Made by a program: the position numbers and the translations under genes
Notes under the pieces: generated by a model
What the model was told of the DNA's origin: nothing
The model's database searches: none
Seen by the model: the letters and a program-made list of their open reading frames with translations, nothing else
Origin: Clostridia bacterium
GTDB lineage: Bacteria > Bacillota_A > Clostridia > Oscillospirales > CAG-272
NCBI GenBank assembly: GCA_017626655.1
Contig: JAGAIH010000517.1
Coordinates: 11,292-75,291, forward strand
Length of the DNA stretch: 64,000 nucleotides
Direction of reading: 5' to 3'
In this document: positions 5,908-14,909 of the stretch, in pieces
Numbering within the stretch: position 1 is the first letter of the stretch
Layout of the letters: each line of letters begins with the position of its first letter

Positions 5908-8262
5908 GTGAGTATTTTTCGTCACCGTCCCCTGTTTCTCTGCTGCTTTGGCTTTACCCTCGCATCCCTTGCGGGGGTTTTCCTGCCGCTTACGGGAAAG
6001 CTGGTGCTTGGCGGTTGCTTCCTTTTCGGAGCCTTGATCTTCTGCATTTGGCAGATACAGCGCAGAGCCGTATCCCGCACGGTTCTCACCGGTGTCCTTT
6101 GTTTGCTCGTTCTGACGGGCTTTCTTTCCTCCCATTTGTGGTTTCACGGAGGAAGCGTGGCTTTCATGCGCTCGCTTACAGGTCATACCGTCACGGTAAC
6201 GGGTACCGTCACCGACCGCCGCGGCTCGGGCGGATATATGACCTCGTACTCCTTGCATCTCACCTCGGTTGACGGGAAGGACACGGATGGGGACGTCTTG
6301 CTGACCTGCCACTACGTCTCGGATCTCCAACCCGGATACGCTGTAGAGATGGAGGTCACGGTGCTCTCCATCGACGAGGCCGCCGGGAACGGATACGACG
6401 CCGCCGCTCTGATGGGTGACGGATTTGTGGCAGGGCTGCTGTCCGAAACCGAAGAGACCGTCACCATTACCGAGGAGAACGCCGGCGGTCTCACCGTACA
6501 GGCGAGGCATTTGCGGAGATCGCTTTCGTCACGGCTCAACCGCATAGCAGGAGGCGCGGCAGGGCTTCCCTCGGCTCTGTTGCTGGGAGATAAGACCGCT
6601 CTGCCCGACTCGGTACGGCGGGATTTTTCCCGTGCGGGTGTGTCCCATCTGCTGGCCGTCAGCGGGTTGCACCTGACCCTGCTCTTCGGGCTTTTCGAGG
6701 GGCTTTTGCGTCTGCTCCCCATTCCCAAGCGGGTACGGGTAGTGATCCTGTCTCTTTCTGCCGTCGGGTATCTGGTTCTGCTGGGCTTTCCTCCCTCGGC
6801 TACGCGAGCCGTCATCATGCTGGGCGGGGTATACCTCTCCTACCTGCTCTCGGCGCGAGCAGATGCCCTGACCTCTTTGGGGTTTGCAGGGGCCGTGATC
6901 CTCGCCGTGACACCCTATGCCGTCTGCGACGCGGGCTTTTGGATGTCCTATCTGGCCACGCTGGGGCTGGTTACGGTGATGCCGCTTGTCAATCGGCAGA
7001 CGAGGCAGAGACAGGCAGGTGCTTCCCTGTTCCAAAGGCTGAAAGCAGGACTGCGCAAAGCTTTGGCGGGGATCCTTGTGGGTCTTGTGGCGATGAGCTT
7101 TACCCTTTTTGTTGTCGCCGTCGTGATAGGAGAGATGGGGATTCTGTCGCCTGTCTCTACACTTCTGATGACACCCCTATGCGGGGCTGTGTTGGTTCTG
7201 TCCCTTCTGCTCCTTCCCTTGGGTAGCGGCGTTGTCGGTGCTTTGCTCAGCGTAGTGATCGAGGCTCTTTGTGAGGTCATGACCCGGCTGGCCGCTTGCA
7301 TGGGTGAACCGTCGTGGGCGGTGGTGTCCCTGCGGCATCCCGCCGTCGCGCCTATTGCCTTCTGTATGCTGGTTGGGGTTCTGATCCTGCTCTCGGTAAG
7401 GCTTCCCCGCAGGAGACAATGGACGGTGATCCTACCCCTTATGGCGGGCTGGGTCGCCATAGGCGGGGTGCTGTGTGTACATGCCTTGCTGACAAACCGA
7501 GAAATGACCGTCAGCTACATCCAGCCCTCATCCCAAGCCGATATGCTGGTGCTGACCGAGGGGCAGGAGGCGGTGATGATCGATCTGTCCAACGGCAGTC
7601 TGACCGCCATGAGCGCGGCGGCGAGAACAGCCGAGGAGGAGGGTGCCACCGAGATTGCGGTGCTGATGCTGACCCACTACCATTCGCGGACAGCGGGAAC
7701 CCTGACCGCTGTACTGTCCCGCGAGACCGTTCGCGCCCTGTGGCTTCCCGTGCCCCAACGAAGCGAAGACTACTATATCCTGCTCTCCTACCTGGACAAG
7801 GCCGAGGAAGCGGAAGTTCCCGTGTTCCTGTACGGAGAGGGGGAATCGCTGACCCTGTTCGGCGGATGCGAAACGGTACTGCATACCGATTGGCTCGACC
7901 GCTCGGTTCAGCCCGTTCTGCTTCTGTCTTTGGACGGGGGAGAGGGCAGTCGGACCGTCTACTGCGGCTCGGCGGTCTTTGAGAGCGGGCTTGCCGGTCA
8001 AGCTGAAACGCTGGTCGCCGAGGCGGATACGGTCGTTTTCGGAAACCACGGCCCGCTGGTCAAGGAACCCTTCGGGGAGAAGTTGCGCTTCCAAGCTGAC
8101 GCGACTGTGATCCTCTCGGCCGAGGGAGGCGCGGCAGGGTGGTTTATCCCTGACTCCATCGAAAAGCAGACGCTTGGGTTGGGGGAGCGGCGATGGACGG
8201 TGAAGCTCCGGAATCAAATCCACAAGTCAAAACAAGTGACAGAAAGCGAGAAGTTACCATGA
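5908..8262 (+). CDS. comEC: ComEC/Rec2 DNA-uptake channel protein
   Basis: The membrane channel that carries single-stranded DNA into the cell during natural transformation. The 784-aa protein has an N-terminal membrane/OB region, then the Competence domain (GLPSALLLGDKTALPDSVRR, SHLLAVSGLHLTLLFGLFEG and FPPSATRAVIMLGGVYLSYL). Many hydrophobic helices follow, then a C-terminal metallo-beta-lactamase-like domain from about residue 530. That domain has MLTHYHSRTAG where active members have a HxHxDH metal site, so the Asp-His pair is missing and it is probably not catalytic. The start is the GTG at 5908 with AAAGGAG 7 nt upstream; a longer upstream frame lacks a binding site. The stop overlaps the next start (ATGA). 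Confidence 0.9.
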   Translation: MSIFRHRPLFLCCFGFTLASLAGVFLPLTGKLVLGGCFLFGALIFCIWQIQRRAVSRTVLTGVLCLLVLTGFLSSHLWFHGGSVAFMRSLTGHTVTVTGTVTDRRGSGGYMTSYSLHLTSVDGKDTDGDVLLTCHYVSDLQPGYAVEMEVTVLSIDEAAGNGYDAAALMGDGFVAGLLSETEETVTITEENAGGLTVQARHLRRSLSSRLNRIAGGAAGLPSALLLGDKTALPDSVRRDFSRAGVSHLLAVSGLHLTLLFGLFEGLLRLLPIPKRVRVVILSLSAVGYLVLLGFPPSATRAVIMLGGVYLSYLLSARADALTSLGFAGAVILAVTPYAVCDAGFWMSYLATLGLVTVMPLVNRQTRQRQAGASLFQRLKAGLRKALAGILVGLVAMSFTLFVVAVVIGEMGILSPVSTLLMTPLCGAVLVLSLLLLPLGSGVVGALLSVVIEALCEVMTRLAACMGEPSWAVVSLRHPAVAPIAFCMLVGVLILLSVRLPRRRQWTVILPLMAGWVAIGGVLCVHALLTNREMTVSYIQPSSQADMLVLTEGQEAVMIDLSNGSLTAMSAAARTAEEEGATEIAVLMLTHYHSRTAGTLTAVLSRETVRALWLPVPQRSEDYYILLSYLDKAEEAEVPVFLYGEGESLTLFGGCETVLHTDWLDRSVQPVLLLSLDGGEGSRTVYCGSAVFESGLAGQAETLVAEADTVVFGNHGPLVKEPFGEKLRFQADATVILSAEGGAAGWFIPDSIEKQTLGLGERRWTVKLRNQIHKSKQVTESEKLP

Positions 8263-8870
8263 CCAACCTTGAAAAAATGCACGCCACCATGCTCTACGAC
8301 CCTGCCGACGGGGACATTATGACCGAGCAGACCGCCTGCCTCGACCGTCTCTACGACTTCAACCACACCCGCCCCACCGAGCAAGACAAGCGGCAAGCCC
8401 TCATGAAGGAGATGTTCGCCGAGATCGGGGAGGGGTGCTACATCGAGCCGCCGTTTCACGCCAACTGGGGCGGAAAGCACGTGCATTTCGGGAAGTATGT
8501 CTACGCCAATTTCGGTCTGACCATGGTGGACGATACCCACATCTACGTGGGAGATTACACCCTGTTCGCGCCCAACGTGGTGGTGGCCACGGCGGGGCAT
8601 CCCATTGACCCCGCACTGCGGGCGAAGGGACTCCAGTACAACGCCGCTGTCCATATTGGCCAAAACTGCTGGATCGGCGCAGGCGCGCTGATTATGCCCG
8701 GCGTGACCATCGGGGACAACACCGTCATTGGCGCGGGGTCTGTGGTGACCCACGATATTCCCGCAGGAGTCGTAGCCGTAGGGAATCCCTGTCGGGTCAT
8801 GCGGGAGATCGGGGAGCACGATCGGGCGTTCTATTTCAAGGATAAACGGGTGCAGGACTGTGGCTTCTGA
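8259..8870 (+). CDS. Sugar O-acetyltransferase (maltose acetyltransferase family)
   Basis: A cytoplasmic hexapeptide-repeat acetyltransferase that transfers acetyl from acetyl-CoA to a sugar such as maltose or galactoside. The 203-aa protein begins with the Maa-type cap (KMHATMLYDPADGDIMTEQ). It continues with the left-handed beta-helix (GKYVYANFGLTMVDDTHIYV, ATAGHPIDP with the catalytic His, IGQNCWIGAGALIMPGVTIG), and ends GNPCRVMREI. The start ATG at 8259 overlaps the comEC stop by the sequence ATGA, indicating translational coupling; no strong separate ribosome binding site is seen. The pairing with comEC probably reflects local operon history, not shared function. Confidence 0.9.
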   Translation: MTNLEKMHATMLYDPADGDIMTEQTACLDRLYDFNHTRPTEQDKRQALMKEMFAEIGEGCYIEPPFHANWGGKHVHFGKYVYANFGLTMVDDTHIYVGDYTLFAPNVVVATAGHPIDPALRAKGLQYNAAVHIGQNCWIGAGALIMPGVTIGDNTVIGAGSVVTHDIPAGVVAVGNPCRVMREIGEHDRAFYFKDKRVQDCGF

Positions 8871-8940
8871 TCCGATCCTCCCTTCGTACACCGCTAAGGT
8901 TATTCCGAGTATCCCCTGATGATCGCAAAATCGCCAAAAA

Positions 8941-8974
8941 GCAACCGCCCGTGTTCGGAAACGCGGGCGGTTGC
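8941..8974 (-). terminator. Terminator between convergent genes
   Basis: An 11-bp perfect stem GCAACCGCCCG/CGGGCGGTTGC (8941-8951/8964-8974). Followed by TTTTTGG on the minus strand, it ends the unknown membrane gene; on the plus strand the tail is only TCTATC. Confidence 0.8.
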
Positions 8975-9033
8975 TCTATCATGTACGGGACAAGCGGCGC
9001 GGTACGGATGACGGCAAGGCGGACGCTTTCCGG

Positions 9034-9987
9034 TCAGAACCGCCCCACGCGGATGCGCTCCCATTCAACTCGGTTGGGGGAGGCGAACCGCACCTCCAGG
9101 GTGGCTCCCTCGGTATTCAGAGCCGCCGGCAGATCGATCAGCGAGATGCGGGCGTACTCCCGTCCCTTCCCGGCAGAGCCCGACTCGATCCAGGAGATCT
9201 CCCCCGTGTATACGGTACCGTCAGCCAAGATCACCGTCACGGTTCCTTCGGCGGGGGGTTCTACGTAAGTAATGCTTCCAAAGCTTGCGTCAACCGCATA
9301 GGTCAAGCGAAGATACCATCTTTGAATCATTTGGTAGGTCACCGTGCCCGTGAAGGGGTCGGTATAGTTGCTGGCCCGCTCCTGTACCTCCACCGTCGTG
9401 AGGGTGATATCAAAGCCCTCGCCGTCGCTGTACAAGGTGTTGGTCAGCTCAACCATAGGAGAAAGCGGTATACGAATGGGCAAAAGCTCCCCTGCCACCG
9501 TCTGATGACTGCTTTGGAAATTGCGCAGCTCCTCCAGATAGTAGCCGGAGCCCTGCGTCCAGTAGGCAAAAAGTCCCGTGCCCCAGAAGATAGCGACAGC
9601 GGCCAGCAACGAGGCCAAAACGGCCATGCCTATGGTAAAGCTTCGCTTTCTGCGGTACCCGATCCCGCCGCGAGGCTCACGGCGGCGGGGCTTACTTTTC
9701 TCACGGGCGGCAGGGATCATCTCCTCTGCCCCTTCCGTGATGAATTCATCCACGATGGACTGGCAAAAGGCCGCCACACCACCGCTTCCGAACAGCTCCT
9801 GTAAGGGCTGTCCTTGGAGCTGTGCCTCCATAAGCAATGTCTCGATCTGACCCAAGGTGCGCCACAGATCATCGCCTGCCGGAAGCCGATCCATCAGACG
9901 GACGGATATCTCCTGCATAGCCCCCAGATAGGGCCCCTCCAGCTCCGCCTCGGCCGAATGAGAATTTCGAGGAATATTTGCGCGCAT
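9034..9987 (-). CDS. Unknown membrane protein, last gene of the polA-malQ operon
   Basis: No family is recognised. The 317-aa protein has an N-terminal helical region of about 90 residues (blocks LWRTLGQIETLLMEAQ and GGVAAFCQSIVDEF) and a basic stretch rich in Arg/Lys (about residues 95-118). One transmembrane helix (about 120-140) is followed by a C-terminal extracytoplasmic beta-rich domain of about 170 residues. The topology suggests a bitopic protein with a cytoplasmic N-terminus. The ATG at 9987 is preceded by TTGGAG at 7 nt. The gene lies 30 bp after malQ on the same strand, so it is the last member of the polA-unknown-malQ operon, and its terminator follows. Confidence 0.65.
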   Translation of the reverse strand: MRANIPRNSHSAEAELEGPYLGAMQEISVRLMDRLPAGDDLWRTLGQIETLLMEAQLQGQPLQELFGSGGVAAFCQSIVDEFITEGAEEMIPAAREKSKPRRREPRGGIGYRRKRSFTIGMAVLASLLAAVAIFWGTGLFAYWTQGSGYYLEELRNFQSSHQTVAGELLPIRIPLSPMVELTNTLYSDGEGFDITLTTVEVQERASNYTDPFTGTVTYQMIQRWYLRLTYAVDASFGSITYVEPPAEGTVTVILADGTVYTGEISWIESGSAGKGREYARISLIDLPAALNTEGATLEVRFASPNRVEWERIRVGRF

Positions 9988-10017
9988 AGTATTCTCCAAT
10001 CAGTAGAGGTAGGAACT

Positions 10018-11490
10018 TTACCGTCCGTACAGCCGGTTCATGCGTCGGAAGCGATCCCGATCCACCGAGGCAAGCTGCTCCGCCGTCACGCGGAAGCTCC
10101 AGTTTCCCTCGGCTTCCCCGGGGGTATTCATACGGCAGTCTGCACCAAAGCCCAGGATATCCTGAATGGGCAGAACAGCAAGGTCCGCCACCGAGCTCAT
10201 GAGGGTGCGGATAATGGCGTCGTAGGATGCCGGCCGATCCCAGTTCCAATCGGTAAAGCCGCAGTAATCCAGCAGATCACGGCGGGTGGACTCGTCAGCC
10301 TCCCAGACAAAGCCCAGGAGGGTATTGTTATCGTGGGTACCGGTGTAGGCCACGGTGTTGGGAACATAGTTATGGGGAAGATGCGTGTTGGCAGGATCGC
10401 CGTCAAAGGCGAATTGCAGGACGCGCATACCGGGGAAGCCGCTGTCACGGACGAACTTGACCAGCTCGGGGGTGGACTCACCCAGATCCTCGGCTACGAT
10501 CAGAGGACGGTAGCCAAGCCGTTCCTCGCACTCATCCACCACCTTGCGGAGCTGTCTCACGAAGGGGGTGCGGGGGCCCTTCTCCCAGTGGCCTTCCTTG
10601 GCGGTGGCGGCATCGGCAGGGATGCTCCAGTAGGCCTCCAGCCCACGGAAATGGTCGATGCGGACACCATCGAAGAGGGTCAGCATATGGCGGATACGAG
10701 CCGACCACCAGGCGTAGTCGTCCTTCTTCATGCGCTTCCAGTCATAGAGAGGATTGCCCCAAAGCTGCCCGTCCTCGGCGAAGTAGTCGGGGGGACAGCC
10801 CGCCACGGCGGTGGGTCTGCCATCCTTGTCCAGCTGGAATTGCTCGCGGTTGGCCCAGACGTCGCAGGAATCGTAGGCCACGTAAATGGGAATATCCCCC
10901 ATGATGCGAATACCCTTTTCGTTGGCGTAGGCGCGGACGGCCGCCCATTGCTTCATGAAGTGAAACTGAATGAACTGCCAGGCGAAATGCTCGGTTTCGT
11001 CCATAGCATCACTTGTCCACTCGTACCAAGAGGTGTCCCCATTAGCGGCGCGGCGGGCCATGAACTCGCAGAACTGCTCCAGGTAGGGGTTCTCGGCGGC
11101 GAAGGTTGCGATGGCGGCACGATCCTCGCTTGAAGCGCGGGAGGCAGCCAGGCGGAGGATATCCATACGGGAGAGCCCCAGCTTGGCAAACTCACAAACA
11201 TAGGGCGTATCCTGCTTGACCGAGGCCAGCTCATCGGGAGTCAGGTAGCCCTCGGCGGCCAGGATGCGGAGATCCATCAGGTAGGGGTTGCCGCCAAAGG
11301 CGGAGTAGGACTTATAGGGGGAATTGCACTCATCGGCCATACAGAAGGGCAAAACCTGCCACCAGGTAAAGCCGCAATCCGCGAGAAAGTCGATGAAATC
11401 GCGGGCTTCTTTGCCGAAGCAACCGATGGAATCGCTCCCGGGAAGGGAGGTGACGTGCATGAGGACGCCGGAGGCGCGGGAGTTGTTCAT
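10018..11490 (-). CDS. malQ: 4-alpha-glucanotransferase (amylomaltase, GH77)
   Basis: A cytoplasmic enzyme that transfers alpha-1,4-glucan chains between acceptors, used in maltodextrin and glycogen metabolism. The 490-aa protein begins with the GH77 signature (RASGVLMHVTSLPG, WWQVLPF, SPYKSYSAFGGNPYLMDL). The catalytic residues are visible: the nucleophile Asp in VRIDHFRGLEAYW, the acid/base Glu in IVAEDLGESTPEL and the third Asp in YTGTHDNNTLLGF. An AAAGGA site precedes the ATG. It follows an unknown gene by 28 bp and lies in the polA transcription unit. No glycogen or maltose transport genes are adjacent. Confidence 0.95.
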   Translation of the reverse strand: MNNSRASGVLMHVTSLPGSDSIGCFGKEARDFIDFLADCGFTWWQVLPFCMADECNSPYKSYSAFGGNPYLMDLRILAAEGYLTPDELASVKQDTPYVCEFAKLGLSRMDILRLAASRASSEDRAAIATFAAENPYLEQFCEFMARRAANGDTSWYEWTSDAMDETEHFAWQFIQFHFMKQWAAVRAYANEKGIRIMGDIPIYVAYDSCDVWANREQFQLDKDGRPTAVAGCPPDYFAEDGQLWGNPLYDWKRMKKDDYAWWSARIRHMLTLFDGVRIDHFRGLEAYWSIPADAATAKEGHWEKGPRTPFVRQLRKVVDECEERLGYRPLIVAEDLGESTPELVKFVRDSGFPGMRVLQFAFDGDPANTHLPHNYVPNTVAYTGTHDNNTLLGFVWEADESTRRDLLDYCGFTDWNWDRPASYDAIIRTLMSSVADLAVLPIQDILGFGADCRMNTPGEAEGNWSFRVTAEQLASVDRDRFRRMNRLYGR

Positions 11491-11518
11491 AACAATTCCT
11501 TTCTAATGGATAAAATCA

Positions 11519-12112
11519 TTATTCTCTGGAAATCAAAGGCTGACGTTCATCACGCCTTATGAACCAAAAGCCGTGGTAAACAAGCTCCGCCTCCTCGGTC
11601 GTATTCCAAGGATAGGAGAGCAGATTCAACAAATGGGTAGAAGGGGGGAGGCCGATACAGGGAGCATAGGATGCTGCCAATTTTCCAAATTCCTTCTCTG
11701 TAAATTCTGCGGGAAGGGATTTCAGAAATCCAACAAATTCGTTTTCTTTGTCGGAAGGAACGGATATCCAACAGTTGGTAATCATGGGGCGAAGCTTGAC
11801 CGGGGCAGTATCAAACTTTTTCTGATAAGCCGGATTCTCCGCAAAATATCGGTCGATCTCGGCCTGCACCTCATCGGATACGGGACGTAACCACGAGGAA
11901 TCCTCGAAAACGAAATCGATACGAGGCTTCATTTTGGGTGTAAATGCCTTTTTGAGTATCGCCCATTGACCGTATACCTCCCCGGCTTTATGGGGAGGGG
12001 GTGTGCCATCTTCGTAGGCAACCTTGGATTGGCAGACGATTTTGGGTTTGAGATCCACGAGTTGCCAATATCCTGCGCTGTACGAGGTATAGAACTCACC
12101 GATTTTCAACAT
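11519..12112 (-). CDS. Unknown conserved-looking cytoplasmic protein
   Basis: No family is recognised. The 197-aa product has no signal peptide or membrane span. It has aromatic and proline-rich blocks (YTSYSAGYWQLVDLKPKIV, WLRPVSDEVQAEIDRYFAEN, GLPPSTHLLNLLSYPWNTTE) and looks like a compact globular domain. The start is taken as the ATG at 12112, with AAAGGAG 6 nt upstream; an ATG two codons earlier overlaps that site. It begins 11 bp after polA on the same strand and is followed 28 bp later by malQ, so it is transcribed with both. Confidence 0.6.
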   Translation of the reverse strand: MLKIGEFYTSYSAGYWQLVDLKPKIVCQSKVAYEDGTPPPHKAGEVYGQWAILKKAFTPKMKPRIDFVFEDSSWLRPVSDEVQAEIDRYFAENPAYQKKFDTAPVKLRPMITNCWISVPSDKENEFVGFLKSLPAEFTEKEFGKLAASYAPCIGLPPSTHLLNLLSYPWNTTEEAELVYHGFWFIRRDERQPLISRE

Positions 12113-12123
12113 AGCCATCTCCT

Positions 12124-14736
12124 TTAATGGGCTTCAAACCAATTCGCGCCGATATGGGCTTCCACATCCAACGGGACGGAGAGCTTGACCGCGTTCTCCA
12201 TCTCCTCGCAGAGCAACTGCATGGCCGCCTCAGCATCCCGGGCGGAGGCCTCGAGGATCAGCTCGTCGTGGACTTGCAGAATGAGCTTGGCATCCAGTCC
12301 GCTCTTTGTAAGCCTGTCGTGTACGCGGATCATGGCGATCTTCATAATATCGGCGGCGGTACCCTGGATGGGAGAGTTCATGGCCACCCGCTCACCGAAC
12401 TTCTTGCGCATCTTGTTGGACTCGGCCAGCTCGGGAATGAAGCGGCGGCGGCCTAGCTTGGTGGTCACAAAGCCCTGCTCATAGGCAGTTCTGATAATCT
12501 CGTCCAGGTAGCGGCTGATGTCGGGGTAGCTGTTCAGATAACTGTCAATATAGGACTTGGCCTCGGCGCGGGAAATGTGGAGATCCTCGGACAGAGAATG
12601 CTCACCCATACCGTACATGATGCCGAAATTGATGGCCTTGGCCTTCTTGCGAAGCTCCACCGTGACGTGATCCTTATCCACGCCGAAGACGCGGGAGGCG
12701 GTGTCGGTGTGGATATCGAAGCCCGATATGAAGGCCTCCCGCATGGCGGTGTCCCCCGCGATGTCCGCCAGGAGGCGGAGCTCGATCTGGGAGTAATCGG
12801 CATCGATGAGGACGCGGCCTTCGGTGGCGGGTATGAAGAACTTGCGAAGCTCACGGCCCAGTTCGGTGCGGATGGGGATGTTCTGGAGGTTGGGCTCGGC
12901 GGAGGAGAGGCGACCCGTAGCGGTGCCGGTCTGCTTGAAGGTGGTATGCACCAGGCCCGCCCCGTCGGCCACCTTGAGAAGACCGTCCACGTAAGTGGAT
13001 TTCAGCTTGGTGACCTGGCGGTACTCCAGGATATCCTCGATGATGGGATGGTACTTCTTCAGCTTATCCAGCACCTCGGCGGAGGTGGAATAGCCCGTCT
13101 TGGTCTTCTTGTCGGTGGGGAGCATGAGAGTCTCGAAGAGGATCTCGCCCAACTGTTTGGGGGAATTGATGTTGAAGGGCTTCCCCGCGTAGGTGAAGAT
13201 ACGGGATTCCAGATCGGCGGCGTAGGTGTCCAGCACCAGGCCGTATTGGTAGATGGACTCCCGATCCACCTTGAAGCCGATGCGCTCCATATCGAAAAGG
13301 ACGGCGGCCAGGGGCATCTCCATGTCTTGGAAGACGCTCCACTGCTCGGTGGCGGTGAGCTGTTCGGTGAGGGCGTCGCAGAGAGCCTCATAGCAACGGA
13401 TGACCTCGACGGGGGGCGTGTTGCCCAGATAGGTGACCGCAATACGGTCCAGGTCAAAGCTCCCCAGTCCCGAATTGAGGGCGTAGGCGGCCAGCATGAT
13501 ATCGAAGTCCACCACCGTGAAGGGAAGCCCGTCGGCGGTCATGCGGTGGTAGAGGTTCTTGGCGTCGTAGGTGACAGTGGTGACGCCGTCCCTGGTGATG
13601 AAGGCGCGGATAGCGTCGGCGGTCTCGGGGGTGAGATCGCCCACGGGGCAGGTATAGAGCTTCCCCTCCTTGCAGAGGGTGAGGGTGCCGCTCTCATAGG
13701 CCACGGCGTAGCGGCCGAGGGGGAGATCGGCGAGGGCGGCGGGGGTGATGGTTTCGGAGGATTCGGTTAACACCGTTTTCACCTCCGTAGGGACCGGCGT
13801 CCCCGACGGTCCGCTTTCCGGCAGATCAAGCGCGTCAAACAGGGTGGGCTGTGCCACGGCCGCGGGTTCTTCGTTGAGTCCGAACCGCTTGATGAAGCCC
13901 GAAAACTCGTACTTTAAGAACAGCTCACGGGCGCGGGGCTGATTCATGGGGGTGGTGCGGATATCCGCCAGTGTGAGGCCCAAGGGAACCTCACGATGGA
14001 TTCTTGCCAAGGTTTGGGACATATAAGCACTCTCTCTGCCGTCGGTCAGCTTTTTCTTGACCGAGGGAGTATGCTTGGCGGTCTCCAGCTGCTCGTAAAT
14101 GCCGTCCAGAGAGCCAAACTCGGAAATGAGCTTTAAGGCGGTCTTCTCGCCGATGCCGGGGACACCGGGGATGTTGTCCGAGCTGTCGCCCATGAGGGCC
14201 TTGACGTCCACGAACTGGCTGGGGCGAACGCCGTACTTCTCCATGAAGGCGGCCTCGTCCATATCGGTGGTGGCGTTGTTGCCCGCCAGCAGGACGTGGA
14301 CGCGGGGGGAGATGAGCTGGAGGGAATCCTTGTCTCCCGTCAAAAGGTAGGCCATGCAGTCCTCGGGGTCGGCCTCGGCCATGGCGGCCAGGGTACCCAG
14401 GATATCGTCTGCCTCGTAGCCCTCCATATCCAGAATATGCAAACCCAGCATCTCGGCAAACTCACGGGACACGGGCATCTGGGCCCGAAGCTCGTCGGGC
14501 ATGGCGTGGCGACCCGCCTTGTAGTCGGCGTACATCTTATGGCGGAAGGTGGGGGCCTTCAGATCATAGGCGATGGCGGCGTAGTCGGGCTTCAGGGTCT
14601 CCAGCTCGCGGCTGATAACATTGACCAGACCGTACAGGGCATTGGTGGGAAAGCCGTCCTTGGTGGTCAGCAGGCGGATGCCGTAGAAGGAGCGGTTCAA
14701 AATGCTGTTACCGTCTATACAGAGGAGCTTTTTCAT
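12124..14736 (-). CDS. polA: DNA polymerase I
   Basis: Replication/repair polymerase that removes RNA primers and fills gaps. The 870-aa protein has an N-terminal 5'-3' exonuclease/flap domain (LLCIDGNSILNRSFYGI, EGYEADDILGTLA, LLTGDKDSLQL, GDSSDNIPGVPGIGEKTA). The 3'-5' exonuclease-like middle has lost the D-x-E metal site (AVAYESGTLTL), so it is not expected to proofread. The polymerase domain has motif A DADYSQIELRLLADIAGD, motif B KKAKAINFGIMYGMGE and motif C QVHDELILE. It has a consensus promoter 40 bp upstream and heads a four-gene operon running to 9034. Confidence 0.97.
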   Translation of the reverse strand: MKKLLCIDGNSILNRSFYGIRLLTTKDGFPTNALYGLVNVISRELETLKPDYAAIAYDLKAPTFRHKMYADYKAGRHAMPDELRAQMPVSREFAEMLGLHILDMEGYEADDILGTLAAMAEADPEDCMAYLLTGDKDSLQLISPRVHVLLAGNNATTDMDEAAFMEKYGVRPSQFVDVKALMGDSSDNIPGVPGIGEKTALKLISEFGSLDGIYEQLETAKHTPSVKKKLTDGRESAYMSQTLARIHREVPLGLTLADIRTTPMNQPRARELFLKYEFSGFIKRFGLNEEPAAVAQPTLFDALDLPESGPSGTPVPTEVKTVLTESSETITPAALADLPLGRYAVAYESGTLTLCKEGKLYTCPVGDLTPETADAIRAFITRDGVTTVTYDAKNLYHRMTADGLPFTVVDFDIMLAAYALNSGLGSFDLDRIAVTYLGNTPPVEVIRCYEALCDALTEQLTATEQWSVFQDMEMPLAAVLFDMERIGFKVDRESIYQYGLVLDTYAADLESRIFTYAGKPFNINSPKQLGEILFETLMLPTDKKTKTGYSTSAEVLDKLKKYHPIIEDILEYRQVTKLKSTYVDGLLKVADGAGLVHTTFKQTGTATGRLSSAEPNLQNIPIRTELGRELRKFFIPATEGRVLIDADYSQIELRLLADIAGDTAMREAFISGFDIHTDTASRVFGVDKDHVTVELRKKAKAINFGIMYGMGEHSLSEDLHISRAEAKSYIDSYLNSYPDISRYLDEIIRTAYEQGFVTTKLGRRRFIPELAESNKMRKKFGERVAMNSPIQGTAADIMKIAMIRVHDRLTKSGLDAKLILQVHDELILEASARDAEAAMQLLCEEMENAVKLSVPLDVEAHIGANWFEAH

Positions 14737-14777
14737 GGCGGGACTCCGTTTCTTTGAGAATCGATATCTATTTTATT

Positions 14778-14806
14778 ATTATACCATTGTTTCGGGGATA
14801 TGTCAA
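14778..14806 (-). promoter_or_regulatory. Sigma-A promoter of the polA operon
   Basis: Minus strand TTGACA (14801-14806), 17 bp, TATAAT (14778-14783), with ATGG before the -10. Confidence 0.87.
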
Positions 14807-14851
14807 GGGCGGAGGAGAAAGTAAAGCCACCGGAATTGCCGGAGAAAAAAT

Positions 14852-14874
14852 GCCGGACCCTTCACGAGTCCGGC
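14852..14874 (-). terminator. Terminator of the dockerin/cohesin-like operon
   Basis: The stem GCCGGAC/GTCCGGC (14852-14858/14868-14874) is followed on the minus strand by ATTTTTTC, 35 bp after the stop codon of the last gene. Confidence 0.85.
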
Positions 14875-14909
14875 AAAGCTATGCGTGTTTGGAATAAATG
14901 CCCAACGGG

